A stretch of DNA of 14,986 nucleotides. Origin: Halieaceae bacterium. Its GTDB lineage: Bacteria > Pseudomonadota > Gammaproteobacteria > Pseudomonadales > Halieaceae. The notes below the pieces were generated by a model. The model had not been told where the DNA came from and made no database searches. It was given only the letters and a program-made list of their open reading frames with translations. This document shows positions 7,535-14,986 of the stretch, in pieces. The stretch is from positions 19,819-34,804 of the forward strand of contig QXYP01000065.1 in the NCBI GenBank assembly GCA_009886815.1, in the 5' to 3' direction. Each line of letters starts with the position of its first letter. The stretch's first letter is position 1. A program made the translations under genes and the position numbers.

Positions 7535-8710
7535 ATGTCAGCCATTATGCGCACCTACAAACAGTTACCCGTCGCCTTCGTTCGAGGGCGGGGTGCCACC
7601 CTTTGGGATGCCCAAGGTCGACCTTATCTCGACGGGCTGTCGGGGATTGCGGTGACCAATTTAGGCCATTGTCATCCTAGGGTGACCCAAGCGATCGAAG
7701 AGCAAGCCCGGGAGCTCGTTCATACCTCGAACCTATTTCGCATTCCAGGCCAGGAGCAGTTGGGCGCTGAACTGGTTGCAGCCACGAATATGGACACGGC
7801 TTTTTTCTGCAATTCCGGCGCAGAGGCCAATGAAGTGGCCATCAAGTTGGCGCGTCGCTATGGCCACGACCGCGGCATTAAAACACCGACCATTATCGTT
7901 TTAGATGGCGCTTTTCATGGCCGTACGTTGGGCGCTTTAGCGGCAACCGCTGGAGAGCCCATGCGCCAGCCTTTTGAACCGATGGTCCCGGGGTTCACAC
8001 GCATTACGCCTGAGGATATGGCGGGTCTCAAATCCGTCACAGCACACTCTGATATCGTGGCTGTGCTGGTAGAGCCTGTGCAGGGTGAGGGCGGTGTCCG
8101 GCCACTGTCTCGGGAGTACCTGTTAGCGCTGAGATCATTGTGCGACCAACAGAACTGGCTGTTAATGTTTGATGAAGTTCAAACCGGCAATGGTCGCTGT
8201 GGCGCACTCTATGCTTTTCAGCGCCTTGGCGTGACACCTGATGTGCTGGTGACGGCAAAAGGCCTGGGTAACGGCTACCCCATTGGTGCGTGTCTCGCCA
8301 AAGGCGAGGCCTCTATCGCGCTCAGAGCAGGCGATCACGGTACGACATACGGCGGTAGCCCCCTGGCTTGTGCCGCTGCCAGTGCGGTAGTCAATACGCT
8401 CGCAGACCCCCATTTACTCGGGAGAGCCGACATAATTCGAGAGCGCATTCTTCATGCTTTTAACAACCATCTCGCAAACCCCGCGCTGGTTACTGAAGTC
8501 CGCGGGTTAGGGCTCATGCTGGGGATTGAGGTCACCGTTCCTGCAACAGGTTTGGTCACTGCCGCTCTGGAGCAGGGCGTTGTTATCAATGTGACCGCAG
8601 GGAATACCATACGATTACTGCCACCTCTGGTTATGACCGATGAAGAGGCCAGTCAGCTCGGCCACACTGTGGCTGAAATTATTAATCAAGCGCCGGAGAT
8701 TGCGGCATGA
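7535..8710 (+). CDS. argD: Acetylornithine aminotransferase
   Basis: The product has 391 residues, within the normal range for ArgD. It is a class III, PLP-dependent aminotransferase that converts N-acetylglutamate semialdehyde to N-acetylornithine in arginine synthesis; the E. coli enzyme also acts in lysine synthesis. Visible marks are [12 protein letters not shown] (residues 37-48), [15 protein letters not shown] (93-107), AFHGRTLG (126-133), [10 protein letters not shown] (179-188), the PLP-pyridine aspartate D213 in FDEVQTG, and the Schiff-base lysine K242 in [26 protein letters not shown] sequence follows ([15 protein letters not shown]). The start at 7535 is preferred, with ATG 7547 as an alternative. 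It overlaps argF by four bases (ATGA). Confidence 0.95.
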   Translation: MSAIMRTYKQLPVAFVRGRGATLWDAQGRPYLDGLSGIAVTNLGHCHPRVTQAIEEQARELVHTSNLFRIPGQEQLGAELVAATNMDTAFFCNSGAEANEVAIKLARRYGHDRGIKTPTIIVLDGAFHGRTLGALAATAGEPMRQPFEPMVPGFTRITPEDMAGLKSVTAHSDIVAVLVEPVQGEGGVRPLSREYLLALRSLCDQQNWLLMFDEVQTGNGRCGALYAFQRLGVTPDVLVTAKGLGNGYPIGACLAKGEASIALRAGDHGTTYGGSPLACAAASAVVNTLADPHLLGRADIIRERILHAFNNHLANPALVTEVRGLGLMLGIEVTVPATGLVTAALEQGVVINVTAGNTIRLLPPLVMTDEEASQLGHTVAEIINQAPEIAA

Positions 8711-9612
8711 GCACACCCAAACATTTTCTGACGCTGAGTGATCTTACGTCCGACGAACTCAGAGGCATTATTAGTCGAGCCCAAGCATTGAAAGCGCTGC
8801 AACGTGAGGGCATTCCCCACCCGCGCTACCCGGGCAAGGTTTTGGCGATGTTGTTTGCCAAAGCGTCCACACGGACCCGGGTATCCTTTGAAGTCGGTAT
8901 GCGCCAACTCGGTGGCAGCGCTCTCTTTCTCTCCTCCGCTGACACGCAGTTGGGGCGTGGAGAACCGGTTGAAGATACCGCGAGAGTCCTGTCATCAATG
9001 GTCGATCTGGTGATGATTCGCACCCATGATCACAATAGCGTAGAACGCTTCGCGGAGGCGGCATCCGTGCCGGTAATTAACGGATTGACCGATGACTACC
9101 ACCCCTGTCAGCTGTTGGCTGACATGCAAACCTGGTTTGAACACCGCGGTGACATTAAAGGCCGCAGGGTGTGCTGGCTAGGGGATGGCAATAATATGTG
9201 CCACTCCTACATTAATGCCGCGCGATTACTGGACTTTGAGTTGGTTGTGGCCTGTCCTGAAGGCTATCAGCCCGCCTCCCAACTGGTGTCAGAGAATAGT
9301 GACCGCGTACATATCGTGCATGACCCCATCGCGGCGGTTCAGGGTGCCGATTTGCTGGTTACCGATGTGTGGGCGTCCATGGGGCAAGAGGCCGAGCAAC
9401 AAGCGCGCAGTGCTGCAATGGCGCCGTATCAGCTCAACCGTGCTTTGCTGGCGCAGGCGGCACCCGATGCGCTGTACATGCACTGCTTACCCGCCCACCG
9501 AGACGAAGAGATTTCTGCAGAGCTGATGGCGGCCAGCGATACCATCATATGGGATGAGGCCGAAAATCGACTTCACGCCCAGAAAGCTCTGATCGAGTTT
9601 TTATTGGGTTGA
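8707..9612 (+). CDS. argF: Ornithine carbamoyltransferase
   Basis: The product has 301 residues, the length of the short, Pseudomonas-type OTCases. It makes citrulline from ornithine and carbamoyl phosphate. The carbamoyl-phosphate motif S54-T-R-T-R58 is present, with H132-P-C-Q135, the ornithine loop DVWASMG at 220-226, and the catalytic cysteine C260 in MHCLPAHR. The ATG overlaps the argD stop, so the two are co-translated. The anabolic role is inferred from pairing with argD and absence of arcA/arcC neighbours. Confidence 0.95.
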   Translation: MSTPKHFLTLSDLTSDELRGIISRAQALKALQREGIPHPRYPGKVLAMLFAKASTRTRVSFEVGMRQLGGSALFLSSADTQLGRGEPVEDTARVLSSMVDLVMIRTHDHNSVERFAEAASVPVINGLTDDYHPCQLLADMQTWFEHRGDIKGRRVCWLGDGNNMCHSYINAARLLDFELVVACPEGYQPASQLVSENSDRVHIVHDPIAAVQGADLLVTDVWASMGQEAEQQARSAAMAPYQLNRALLAQAAPDALYMHCLPAHRDEEISAELMAASDTIIWDEAENRLHAQKALIEFLLG

Positions 9613-9648
9613 AACCCCGTCGTTTTAGCCGGGTTTGTATCAGGGCGC

Positions 9649-9687
9649 ACCTTGGGTCAGTCATCCCTATGGGCTGACCAAGGTTTT
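9649..9687 (+). terminator. Intrinsic terminator of argDF
   Basis: ACCTTGG (9649-9655) plus TCAG (9657-9660) pair with CTGA (9674-9677) plus CCAAGGT (9678-9684), leaving one bulged G at 9656: an 11-pair stem with a 13-base loop, followed by TTTT. A weaker hairpin, AAACCC (9612-9617) with GGGTTT (9631-9636), sits right at the argF stop and may help. Confidence 0.75.
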
Positions 9688-9718
9688 GTCCCAAAAATAT
9701 CAACAAAACCTGCCCAAC

Positions 9719-9815
9719 CTATCCACACCCCCTCAATGTCAGGAGCCGCTAACGTTTACAGCGCTGTCGCTGTTAGTAAGCGCTAACGTTAGTCTATGTG
9801 CACAGGTTGTACACA
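9719..9815. promoter_or_regulatory. DnaA-box-like sites upstream of nrdAB
   Basis: CTATCCACA at 9719-9727 matches the DnaA box TTATCCACA at 8 of 9 positions, and TTGTACACA at 9807-9815 matches 7 of 9. DnaA is known to control nrdAB in E. coli, which makes the sites plausible here. Short motifs like these also occur by chance, and the second is weak. Confidence 0.4.
9747..9813. repeat. Cluster of short perfect palindromes and a 10-base direct repeat before nrdAB
   Basis: CGCTAACGTT occurs at 9747-9756 and again at 9781-9790. Four perfect palindromes lie in the same 67 bases: ACAGCGCTGT (9758-9767), CTAACGTTAG (9783-9792), TGTGCACA (9797-9804) and TGTACA (9808-9813). No frame here looks coding. 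They resemble operator half-sites for dimeric regulators, but I cannot name the protein. Confidence 0.5.
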
Positions 9816-9837
9816 GGTGTTCCAGCCTTTTTCTCTA

Positions 9838-9866
9838 TTGCATTAGTGTCCATACCCACCTATCTT
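9838..9866 (+). promoter_or_regulatory. Probable nrdAB promoter
   Basis: TTGCAT (9838-9843) and TATCTT (9861-9866) are separated by exactly 17 bases. The matches to the sigma-70 hexamers are modest (3 of 6 and 4 of 6), but the -10 lies inside the upstream NrdR-like box, as is common for nrd promoters. The predicted leader to the nrdA ATG is about 140 bases. Confidence 0.45.
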
Positions 9867-9902
9867 GGGGTAGTCAGATCACGCCACCCCTATATGTTGG
9901 GT
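9856..9902. promoter_or_regulatory. Pair of NrdR-box-like operators
   Basis: The downstream box, CCCCTATATGTTGGGT at 9887-9902, matches the general NrdR box (ACACWATATATWGTGT form) at 12 of 16 positions. The upstream box, CCACCTATCTTGGGGT at 9856-9871, is weaker at about 7 of 16, with the outer bases kept. Their starts are 31 bases apart, close to three helical turns, as expected for paired NrdR sites. NrdR represses ribonucleotide reductase genes when dATP is high. The nrdR gene itself is not in this window. Confidence 0.6.
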
Positions 9903-9954
9903 ATGGGGGCGCAGAGGCGTTGGCCGTGAATTGACGAAAAAAAGCACAATTGAC

Positions 9955-9987
9955 GCGAGGGACGACTAGGCCCCTGCGCCATTTTTT
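9955..9987 (+). terminator. Hairpin plus T-tract in the nrdA leader (possible attenuator)
   Basis: GCGAGGG (9955-9961) pairs with CCCT (9972-9975) and CGC (9977-9979), with one bulged G at 9976 and a 10-base loop. Two bases later comes TTTTTT at 9982-9987. This has the form of an intrinsic terminator but sits only about 24 bases before the nrdA ATG, between the promoter and the GAGG ribosome binding site (9998-10001). A competing pairing, GGCGCAG (9908-9914) with CTGCGCC (9974-9980), would use the same 3' arm. Confidence 0.4.
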
Positions 9988-10011
9988 ATATATTGACGAG
10001 GCCAAAATAAG

Positions 10012-12906
10012 ATGCAGACAGGCACAGAAACCGGAACCTCAAGTCAGGCTGGCGGCACAGCCCCAGTAACCGGAACAGAGAACGCGGCGTCAGGGCGGCT
10101 TCAGGCCACTGCACCGGGTCAGCTCAGGGTGATCAAACGTAATGGCACCGTAACGAGCTTTGAAGACAGTAAAATCTCGGTCGCAATTACCAAAGCATTT
10201 TTAGCTGTCGAAGGCGGTACTGCAGCCGCTAGCAGCCGTATTCACGAGACCGTAGCAAAGCTGACAGAACAGGTTATAGCGACCTTCAAGCGCCGTATGC
10301 CATCGGGCGGCACGATACATATAGAAGACATACAGGATCAGGTGGAGCTGGCTTTGATGCGAGCTGGAGAGCACAGGATCGCCAGAGATTATGTGATATA
10401 CCGCGAAGAGCGAAGCCGGGATCGGGCCGCTAAAGCCGCGCTATCACCAGAATCTCAGGCTGCAGCGAGCGGTATTAACGTCGTGACGCCCGATGGCCGC
10501 CGCGAACCCCTAAACATAGAGCGGGTGCGTACCATTGTGTCCGAGGCCTGCGCCGATTTGGTCGACGTCAGCGAATCGGCCATCATCGATGAAGCCCTGC
10601 GCAATTTATACGATGGCGTGACGGCAGAAGAGGTCAGCACCTCTCTGGTCATAACAGCCCGAACCATGATTGAACAGGATCCCAACTACAGCTACGTCGC
10701 AGCACGCTTGCTGCTTGATAATTTACGGGCAGAATCTCTCGGTTATCTGGGCGTGGCAAGAAGCGCAACGCAACAGGACATGGAGCAGCTTTACAGCGAA
10801 GCTTTAAGCGCCTTCATTAATCAAGGCGTGGCCCTGGAGCTATTGTCCCCAGAGCTCCTAGAATTCGACATCGCAGCCCTGGGGCAGGCGTTGTTGCCAG
10901 AACGCGATCTGCAATTTAGCTACCTGGGACTGCAAACACTCTACGACCGCTATTTCATACACGCTGATGAAGTCCGTATCGAATTGCCTCAGGTCTTTTT
11001 CATGCGGGTAGCCATGGGGCTATCAATCCGTGAAGACGACCCGAACGCGAGAGCGATCGAGTTTTATCAGCTTTTGTCGTCGTTCGATTATATGAGCTCT
11101 ACACCCACGCTGTTCAACTCAGGAACCTTACGTTCGCAACTGTCATCTTGCTATCTCACCACAGTCCCCGATGATTTATTCGGTATATACGGCGCTATCC
11201 AAGATAACGCTATGCTGTCTAAGTTTGCGGGTGGGCTGGGTAATGACTGGACGCCCGTTAGAGCTTTGGGCTCCTACATCAAGGGTACTAACGGAAAAAG
11301 TCAGGGCATCGTACCGTTTCTGAAGGTCGTCAATGACACCGCTGTCGCGGTCAATCAAGGGGGCAAGCGCAAAGGCGCTGTTTGTGCCTACCTCGAAACT
11401 TGGCACCTCGATATCGAGGAGTTTTTAGAGCTTCGTAAGAACACCGGGGACGACCGACGCCGTACCCACGATATGAATACAGCCAACTGGATCCCGGATC
11501 TATTTATGAAGCGCGTCTTCGAAGATGGTGACTGGACACTGTTTTCGCCTAACGACGTACCTGATCTGCACGATTTGTATGGCCGAGCCTTCGAAGATCG
11601 CTACGCGCAGTACGAAGCCATGGCAGCGTCTGGTGAAATTCGCGTCCACAAAACTCTGAAGGCCCAAGCTGTTTGGCGAAAAATGCTGGGCATGATCTTC
11701 GAAACCGGTCATCCCTGGATGACGTTCAAAGACCCCTGTAACTTGCGTTCACCGCAGCAGCACGTAGGTGTGGTGCATTCTTCTAATTTGTGCACCGAGA
11801 TCACACTGAATACCAGTGCGGACGAAATCGCAGTCTGTAATTTAGGCTCCGTTAACTTACCCCAGCACATAGAAGACGGAGAATTGAACTTAAAGAAACT
11901 GCGTGCCACCGTGCGCACCGCAATACGCATGCTCGACAACGTAATTGACATCAACTACTACTCTGTACCACAAGCAGAGCAGTCCAATATGCGGCATCGC
12001 CCCATTGGACTGGGTGTTATGGGCTTCCAGGATGCACTGTATAAAATCGATGTGTCCTACGCCTCAGACGGTGCTGTCAGCTTTGCCGATCAATCCATGG
12101 AGGCCGTCAGCTATTTTGCAATCGAGGCATCTAGCGAGTTGGCAGCAGAACGGGGCGCGTATTCAAGTTATGAAGGCTCACTATGGAGTCAGGGCATTTT
12201 CCCCCTCGACTCTTTGGAAATTCTGGTAGAGCAACGCGGTGCCAACTATATAGAAGTGAACCGCGACATGACATTTGATTGGCCAGAACTCAAAGAGCGA
12301 GTAGCCAAGCACGGTATGCGCAACTCAAACTGCATGGCCATAGCCCCGACAGCCACGATCGCCAACATTACCGGTGTTTCTCAGTCCATTGAGCCTACGT
12401 ATCAGAATTTATACGTTAAATCTAATCTGTCGGGCGAGTTCACCGTTGTAAACCCCTACCTAGTCAGAGACCTCAAAGCGCGCGACTTGTGGGACAAGGT
12501 GATGGTCAATGATCTCAAATATTTTGACGGCTCAGTGCAGGCCATCGACCGCATACCCGATGACCTGAAAGCCAAATACTCGACGGCTTTTGAAGTCGAG
12601 CCACGATGGCTAGTGGACAGTGCAAGCCGTCGTCAAAAGTGGATTGATCAAGCGCAATCTCTGAACCTTTACATTAATAATGCCAGCGGTAAAAAGCTCG
12701 ACGTGACCTACAGGATGGCTTGGTACAGTGGCCTTAAGACCACCTACTACCTCCGAAGCCTCGCTGCCACAGGTACTGAAAAGTCTACGGTAGAGTCTGG
12801 AAAACTTAACGCTGTGGCCTCGGGTGCCGCAGAAACAACACCACAACCCGCACCTGTACCGCAGGCCTGCTCTCTGGACGATCCAGATTGTGAAGCCTGT
12901 CAATAA
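10012..12906 (+). CDS. nrdA: Class Ia ribonucleoside-diphosphate reductase, alpha (catalytic) subunit with two ATP-cones
   Basis: The product has 964 residues, much longer than E. coli NrdA (761) and close to the P. aeruginosa form. NrdA reduces ribonucleoside diphosphates to deoxy forms with a radical from NrdB. Order: a Gly/Thr-rich head (1-35), a first ATP-cone (about 38-130, starting RVIKRNGTVTSF), a second, divergent cone (about 156-243, starting VVTPDGRR), then the ten-stranded barrel. C380 (SSCYL) and C609 (AVCNLGS) are the redox pair; N592, C594 and E596 in NLCTE are the radical cysteine and its helpers. The tail ends CEAC (C960, C963), the reducible pair that renews the active site. 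GAGG lies ten bases before the ATG. It is co-transcribed with nrdB, 33 bases downstream. Confidence 0.97.
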   Translation: MQTGTETGTSSQAGGTAPVTGTENAASGRLQATAPGQLRVIKRNGTVTSFEDSKISVAITKAFLAVEGGTAAASSRIHETVAKLTEQVIATFKRRMPSGGTIHIEDIQDQVELALMRAGEHRIARDYVIYREERSRDRAAKAALSPESQAAASGINVVTPDGRREPLNIERVRTIVSEACADLVDVSESAIIDEALRNLYDGVTAEEVSTSLVITARTMIEQDPNYSYVAARLLLDNLRAESLGYLGVARSATQQDMEQLYSEALSAFINQGVALELLSPELLEFDIAALGQALLPERDLQFSYLGLQTLYDRYFIHADEVRIELPQVFFMRVAMGLSIREDDPNARAIEFYQLLSSFDYMSSTPTLFNSGTLRSQLSSCYLTTVPDDLFGIYGAIQDNAMLSKFAGGLGNDWTPVRALGSYIKGTNGKSQGIVPFLKVVNDTAVAVNQGGKRKGAVCAYLETWHLDIEEFLELRKNTGDDRRRTHDMNTANWIPDLFMKRVFEDGDWTLFSPNDVPDLHDLYGRAFEDRYAQYEAMAASGEIRVHKTLKAQAVWRKMLGMIFETGHPWMTFKDPCNLRSPQQHVGVVHSSNLCTEITLNTSADEIAVCNLGSVNLPQHIEDGELNLKKLRATVRTAIRMLDNVIDINYYSVPQAEQSNMRHRPIGLGVMGFQDALYKIDVSYASDGAVSFADQSMEAVSYFAIEASSELAAERGAYSSYEGSLWSQGIFPLDSLEILVEQRGANYIEVNRDMTFDWPELKERVAKHGMRNSNCMAIAPTATIANITGVSQSIEPTYQNLYVKSNLSGEFTVVNPYLVRDLKARDLWDKVMVNDLKYFDGSVQAIDRIPDDLKAKYSTAFEVEPRWLVDSASRRQKWIDQAQSLNLYINNASGKKLDVTYRMAWYSGLKTTYYLRSLAATGTEKSTVESGKLNAVASGAAETTPQPAPVPQACSLDDPDCEACQ

Positions 12907-12939
12907 TCTCAAACCAAGTTGAACTGAGGAGACAAGACG

Positions 12940-14199
12940 ATGCTCAGCTGGGAAGAATATAATACCGACGAAGCCATAGCCCCAAACGCACCCGTGGTGG
13001 TGCCAGAGGTTATGGCAGAACCAATCCCTGAAGCACCGGAGCCGGTCACGGCCAGCTTCAGTCAAGGGGTTGCTGCAGACGCCGAAGCGGCCGCAATTCT
13101 GGCCGAAAACGTCAATAAAGCCAAAGGCTCAATAGACCAAATCGACGTGGCCCCCGGCCTCGAAGAATTGGAAATGGGTGCGGCTCGGGTCAGCGTCGAT
13201 GAAAAGGCGATGATCAACTGTCGAGCTGACCTCAATCAACTAGTGCCCTTCAAATATGACTGGGCATGGCAAAAGTATATTGATGGCTGTGCGAACCACT
13301 GGATGCCTCAAGAAATCAATATGACCGCCGATGTAGCGACTTGGAAAGATCCCGATGGGCTATCTGACGATGAACGTCGCATTATTATGCGTTCTCTGGG
13401 GTATTTTTCGACCGCAGACTCGCTGGTAGCCAACAACCTCGTGCTGGCGATTTACAGGCTCATCACAAACCCAGAATGCCGTCAGTACTTGCTGCGTCAG
13501 GCCTTTGAAGAGGCTATTCATACTCACGCCTATCAGTATTGCATTGAGTCACTGGGCATGGACGAAGGCGAAGTCTTCAATATGTACCGGGAGGTGCCCT
13601 CTGTTGCCGCAAAAGCCACCTGGAGCTTAGGCAAAACACACAGTCTGTCGGACCCTAATTTCCGAACCGGCACCTTAGAGACCGATCAGGAGCTGTTACG
13701 TAACCTCATCGGGTTCTACTGTGTCACTGAAGGTATTTTCTTCTACTGTGGCTTTACGCAAATTCTGTCTATGGGCCGTCGCAACAAAATGACGGGCGTT
13801 GCCGAACAGTTTCAGTACATCCTGCGCGATGAGTCGATGCACTTGAACTTTGGTATTGACGTCATTAATCAAATCAAGCTGGAAAACCCGCTGCTTTGGA
13901 CACCCGAGTTCCAGCAGGAAGTTATCCAGATGATTTTAGAGGGAACCGAACTCGAAATCGCCTACGCAAGAGACACCATGCCCAGAGGCGTGTTGGGTAT
14001 GAATGCCGCGATGATGGAAGAGTATTTACAGTTCATCTGTAATCGCCGCCTGAATCAGGTGGGCTTGCCAGAGCAGTTTCCTGGCGCACAAAATCCCTTC
14101 CCTTGGATGTCAGAAATTATGGATCTGCGCAAAGAAAAGAACTTCTTTGAAACGCGGGTCATTGAGTATCAGACAGGCGGAGCACTCACCTGGGATTAA
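12940..14199 (+). CDS. nrdB: Class Ia ribonucleoside-diphosphate reductase, beta (radical-generating) subunit
   Basis: The product has 419 residues; E. coli NrdB has 376. The protein holds a diiron centre that oxidises a tyrosine, whose radical is sent to NrdA. All expected residues are visible: D160, E191, H194, E264, E298 and H301 as metal ligands, and the radical tyrosine Y198 in EAIHTHAY, so this is an Fe/Tyr class Ia type rather than a Tyr-less class Ic form. The first 70 residues are an extra Pro/Ala/Glu-rich head (many P-E-A runs), outside the ferritin-like core. The C-terminal tail [10 protein letters not shown] should dock into NrdA. A strong Shine-Dalgarno GAGGAG (12926-12931) precedes the ATG by eight bases. 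Confidence 0.97.
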   Translation: MLSWEEYNTDEAIAPNAPVVVPEVMAEPIPEAPEPVTASFSQGVAADAEAAAILAENVNKAKGSIDQIDVAPGLEELEMGAARVSVDEKAMINCRADLNQLVPFKYDWAWQKYIDGCANHWMPQEINMTADVATWKDPDGLSDDERRIIMRSLGYFSTADSLVANNLVLAIYRLITNPECRQYLLRQAFEEAIHTHAYQYCIESLGMDEGEVFNMYREVPSVAAKATWSLGKTHSLSDPNFRTGTLETDQELLRNLIGFYCVTEGIFFYCGFTQILSMGRRNKMTGVAEQFQYILRDESMHLNFGIDVINQIKLENPLLWTPEFQQEVIQMILEGTELEIAYARDTMPRGVLGMNAAMMEEYLQFICNRRLNQVGLPEQFPGAQNPFPWMSEIMDLRKEKNFFETRVIEYQTGGALTWD

Positions 14200-14238
14200 G
14201 AGTCCAGATAGCGCTCGCCCAGCGAGAGCTAAGACTAG

Positions 14239-14274
14239 AAAAACCCCCTCGAACATGACTCAGGGGGTTTTTTT
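14239..14274 (+). terminator. Strong intrinsic terminator after nrdB, probably two-way
   Basis: AAACCCCCT (14241-14249) pairs perfectly with AGGGGGTTT (14262-14270) around a 12-base loop, extendable by AA/TT at each side, and is followed by TTTT. The A-rich left flank becomes a T-tract on the other strand, so it could also stop minus-strand transcripts from dinG. Confidence 0.92.
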
Positions 14275-14452
14275 ATGCCACTAACCTTTTGGTGGCGACG
14301 CAGGAGTAAGACGCAGGTGGGCGTTATATCCAAGATCAAATCTGTTTAACCTAGAATAAAATTTAACCCTCCCGGTTTTATGCTGTCCCTAAAACACCGA
14401 ACCACCATGACCTTCTACCCGATGAAACTGCATGCTGACCGAAACTTTGTAG
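14275..14452. other. Non-coding spacer between convergent nrdB and dinG
   Basis: No convincing gene is seen. A GCCAC...GTGGC inverted repeat (14277-14296) and a direct repeat GACGCAGG (14297-14304 and 14310-14317) lie just after the terminator; the rest is A+T-rich sequence without a clear signal. A 47-codon frame beginning at ATG 14407 runs into the antisense of dinG and lacks a ribosome binding site. Confidence 0.4.
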
Positions 14453-14986
14453 TTAACCTGTTGTTGGTAAGTCAAAGCGGTAGCGCGGTAGAGAATCGAG
14501 AATGGCTCGACCATAGCGGCGGGTTAATAAACGGCGGTCCAGCAACGTAATGCGCCCACAATCTTCCTCGGTTCGCAATAAACGACCACTGGCCTGCACC
14601 AAGCGGAGAGCCGCGTCAGGAACACTGATTTCCATAAAAGCATTACGCCCTAGCGCCTCCAGCAGCTCCGCATGGGCCGCTTCCCGAGGATTATCAGGGA
14701 CAGAAAACGGCAGTTTAGCAATCACTACGTGGTCACAATAAGCCCCGGGTAAATCGATGCCCTCGGCAAAGCTGGCGAGCCCCATGATGAGACTGCGACG
14801 CCCCTCATCAATATTTTCCCGGTGCCGCTCAAGTAGCCTCGACTTGCTCAAACTATCCTGAACTAAAATTTCATGATCAAGGGTTCCCGACACGCCAGTG
14901 ACCACCGCCTCCATCTGGCGTCGAGAACTAAAGAGCATAAGGACGCCGGCATCCTTAGTAATCAAACCGGGTAATAACGTAATAAT
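14453..14986 (-). CDS. dinG: ATP-dependent DNA helicase, DinG/YoaA family, C-terminal part (5' end outside the window)
   Basis: The frame stays open to the right edge, so 177 C-terminal residues are visible of a protein usually near 650-720. DinG-type enzymes are XPD-like superfamily 2 helicases moving 5'-3', with an Fe-S cluster in many members, and they help resolve R-loops and damaged forks. This fragment is the second helicase domain: the strand VLMLFSSRRQME, motif V-like GLASFAEGIDLPG, then SVPDAALRLVQASGRLLR containing motif VI QxxGRxxR, and LLDRRLLTRRYGRAILDSLP. The Walker A and Fe-S regions lie outside. DinG versus YoaA cannot be settled from this part. It converges on nrdB. Confidence 0.88.
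   Translation of the reverse strand: MITLLPGLITKDAGVLMLFSSRRQMEAVVTGVSGTLDHEILVQDSLSKSRLLERHRENIDEGRRSLIMGLASFAEGIDLPGAYCDHVVIAKLPFSVPDNPREAAHAELLEALGRNAFMEISVPDAALRLVQASGRLLRTEEDCGRITLLDRRLLTRRYGRAILDSLPRYRFDLPTTG

Noticed and set aside
9612..9636. Hairpin at the argF stop as the main terminator
   Set aside because: Only six pairs with a 13-base loop and a short T run; the stem at 9649-9684 is much stronger.
9635..9934. A 99-codon open frame between argF and nrdA
   Set aside because: It starts with TTG without a ribosome binding site, overlaps the argF terminator, the nrd promoter and NrdR-like boxes, and its product shows no recognisable domain.
12610..13065. A long minus-strand frame across the nrdA-nrdB junction
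   Set aside because: It is the mirror of two strongly supported genes and has no family-like sequence.
14407..14550. A 47-codon plus-strand frame downstream of nrdB
   Set aside because: No ribosome binding site, and most of it is antisense to the conserved dinG C-terminus.
1..14986. Mobile element, CRISPR, toxin-antitoxin or anti-phage system
   Set aside because: Every sizeable frame with family-like sequence is a core housekeeping gene in conserved order; no repeat array, transposase or defence-type domain was found.

Overview
The window looks like ordinary core chromosome of a free-living, probably marine or aquatic, gammaproteobacterium related to the Pseudomonas/Cellvibrionales side of the class. 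This is inferred from gene order (proA-nadD-rsfS-rlmH-mrdA), from the roughly 960-residue NrdA with two ATP-cones, and from the bfd/bfr sequences. No species is claimed. I see no transposase, phage gene, CRISPR array, tRNA or rRNA, and no stretch of clearly foreign composition.

Layout. (1) 1-4551, minus strand: a tightly packed operon read proA > nadD > rsfS > rlmH > mrdA (PBP2, cut by the left edge), with overlaps or gaps of 17 bases or less. It links proline synthesis, NAD synthesis, ribosome silencing, 23S rRNA methylation and cell elongation. (2) 4626-5504, plus strand: an iron module of bfd (2Fe-2S ferredoxin) and bfr (haem-containing bacterioferritin). A Fur-box-like sequence overlaps the bfd promoter and a second Fur-like palindrome lies between the genes. 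(3) 5512-7370, minus strand: grxD (monothiol glutaredoxin) followed by an exported amidohydrolase of the N-acyl-D-amino-acid/D-glutamate deacylase type. Its reading frame continues upstream of the first standard start codon and encodes a signal peptide. (4) 7535-9612, plus strand: argD-argF (arginine synthesis) with an ATGA overlap and a terminator. (5) 9613-10011: a 399-base control region of the ribonucleotide reductase operon, with NrdR-box-like sites, DnaA-box-like sites, a cluster of short perfect palindromes, and a hairpin plus T-tract just before the nrdA ribosome binding site. (6) 10012-14199, plus strand: nrdA-nrdB, class Ia ribonucleotide reductase, closed by a strong terminator. (7) 14453-14986, minus strand: the C-terminal part of a DinG-type helicase, cut by the right edge.

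Functional links: Bfd donates electrons to mobilise iron from Bfr; Grx4-type GrxD handles Fe-S clusters and lies beside the iron module; ArgD makes N-acetylornithine and ArgF uses ornithine; NrdA and NrdB form one enzyme. I found no convincing new biological system. The points most worth a second look are the unusual start of the amidohydrolase, the apparently leaderless bfd promoter under a Fur box, the second Fur-like palindrome, and the layered control region before nrdA.
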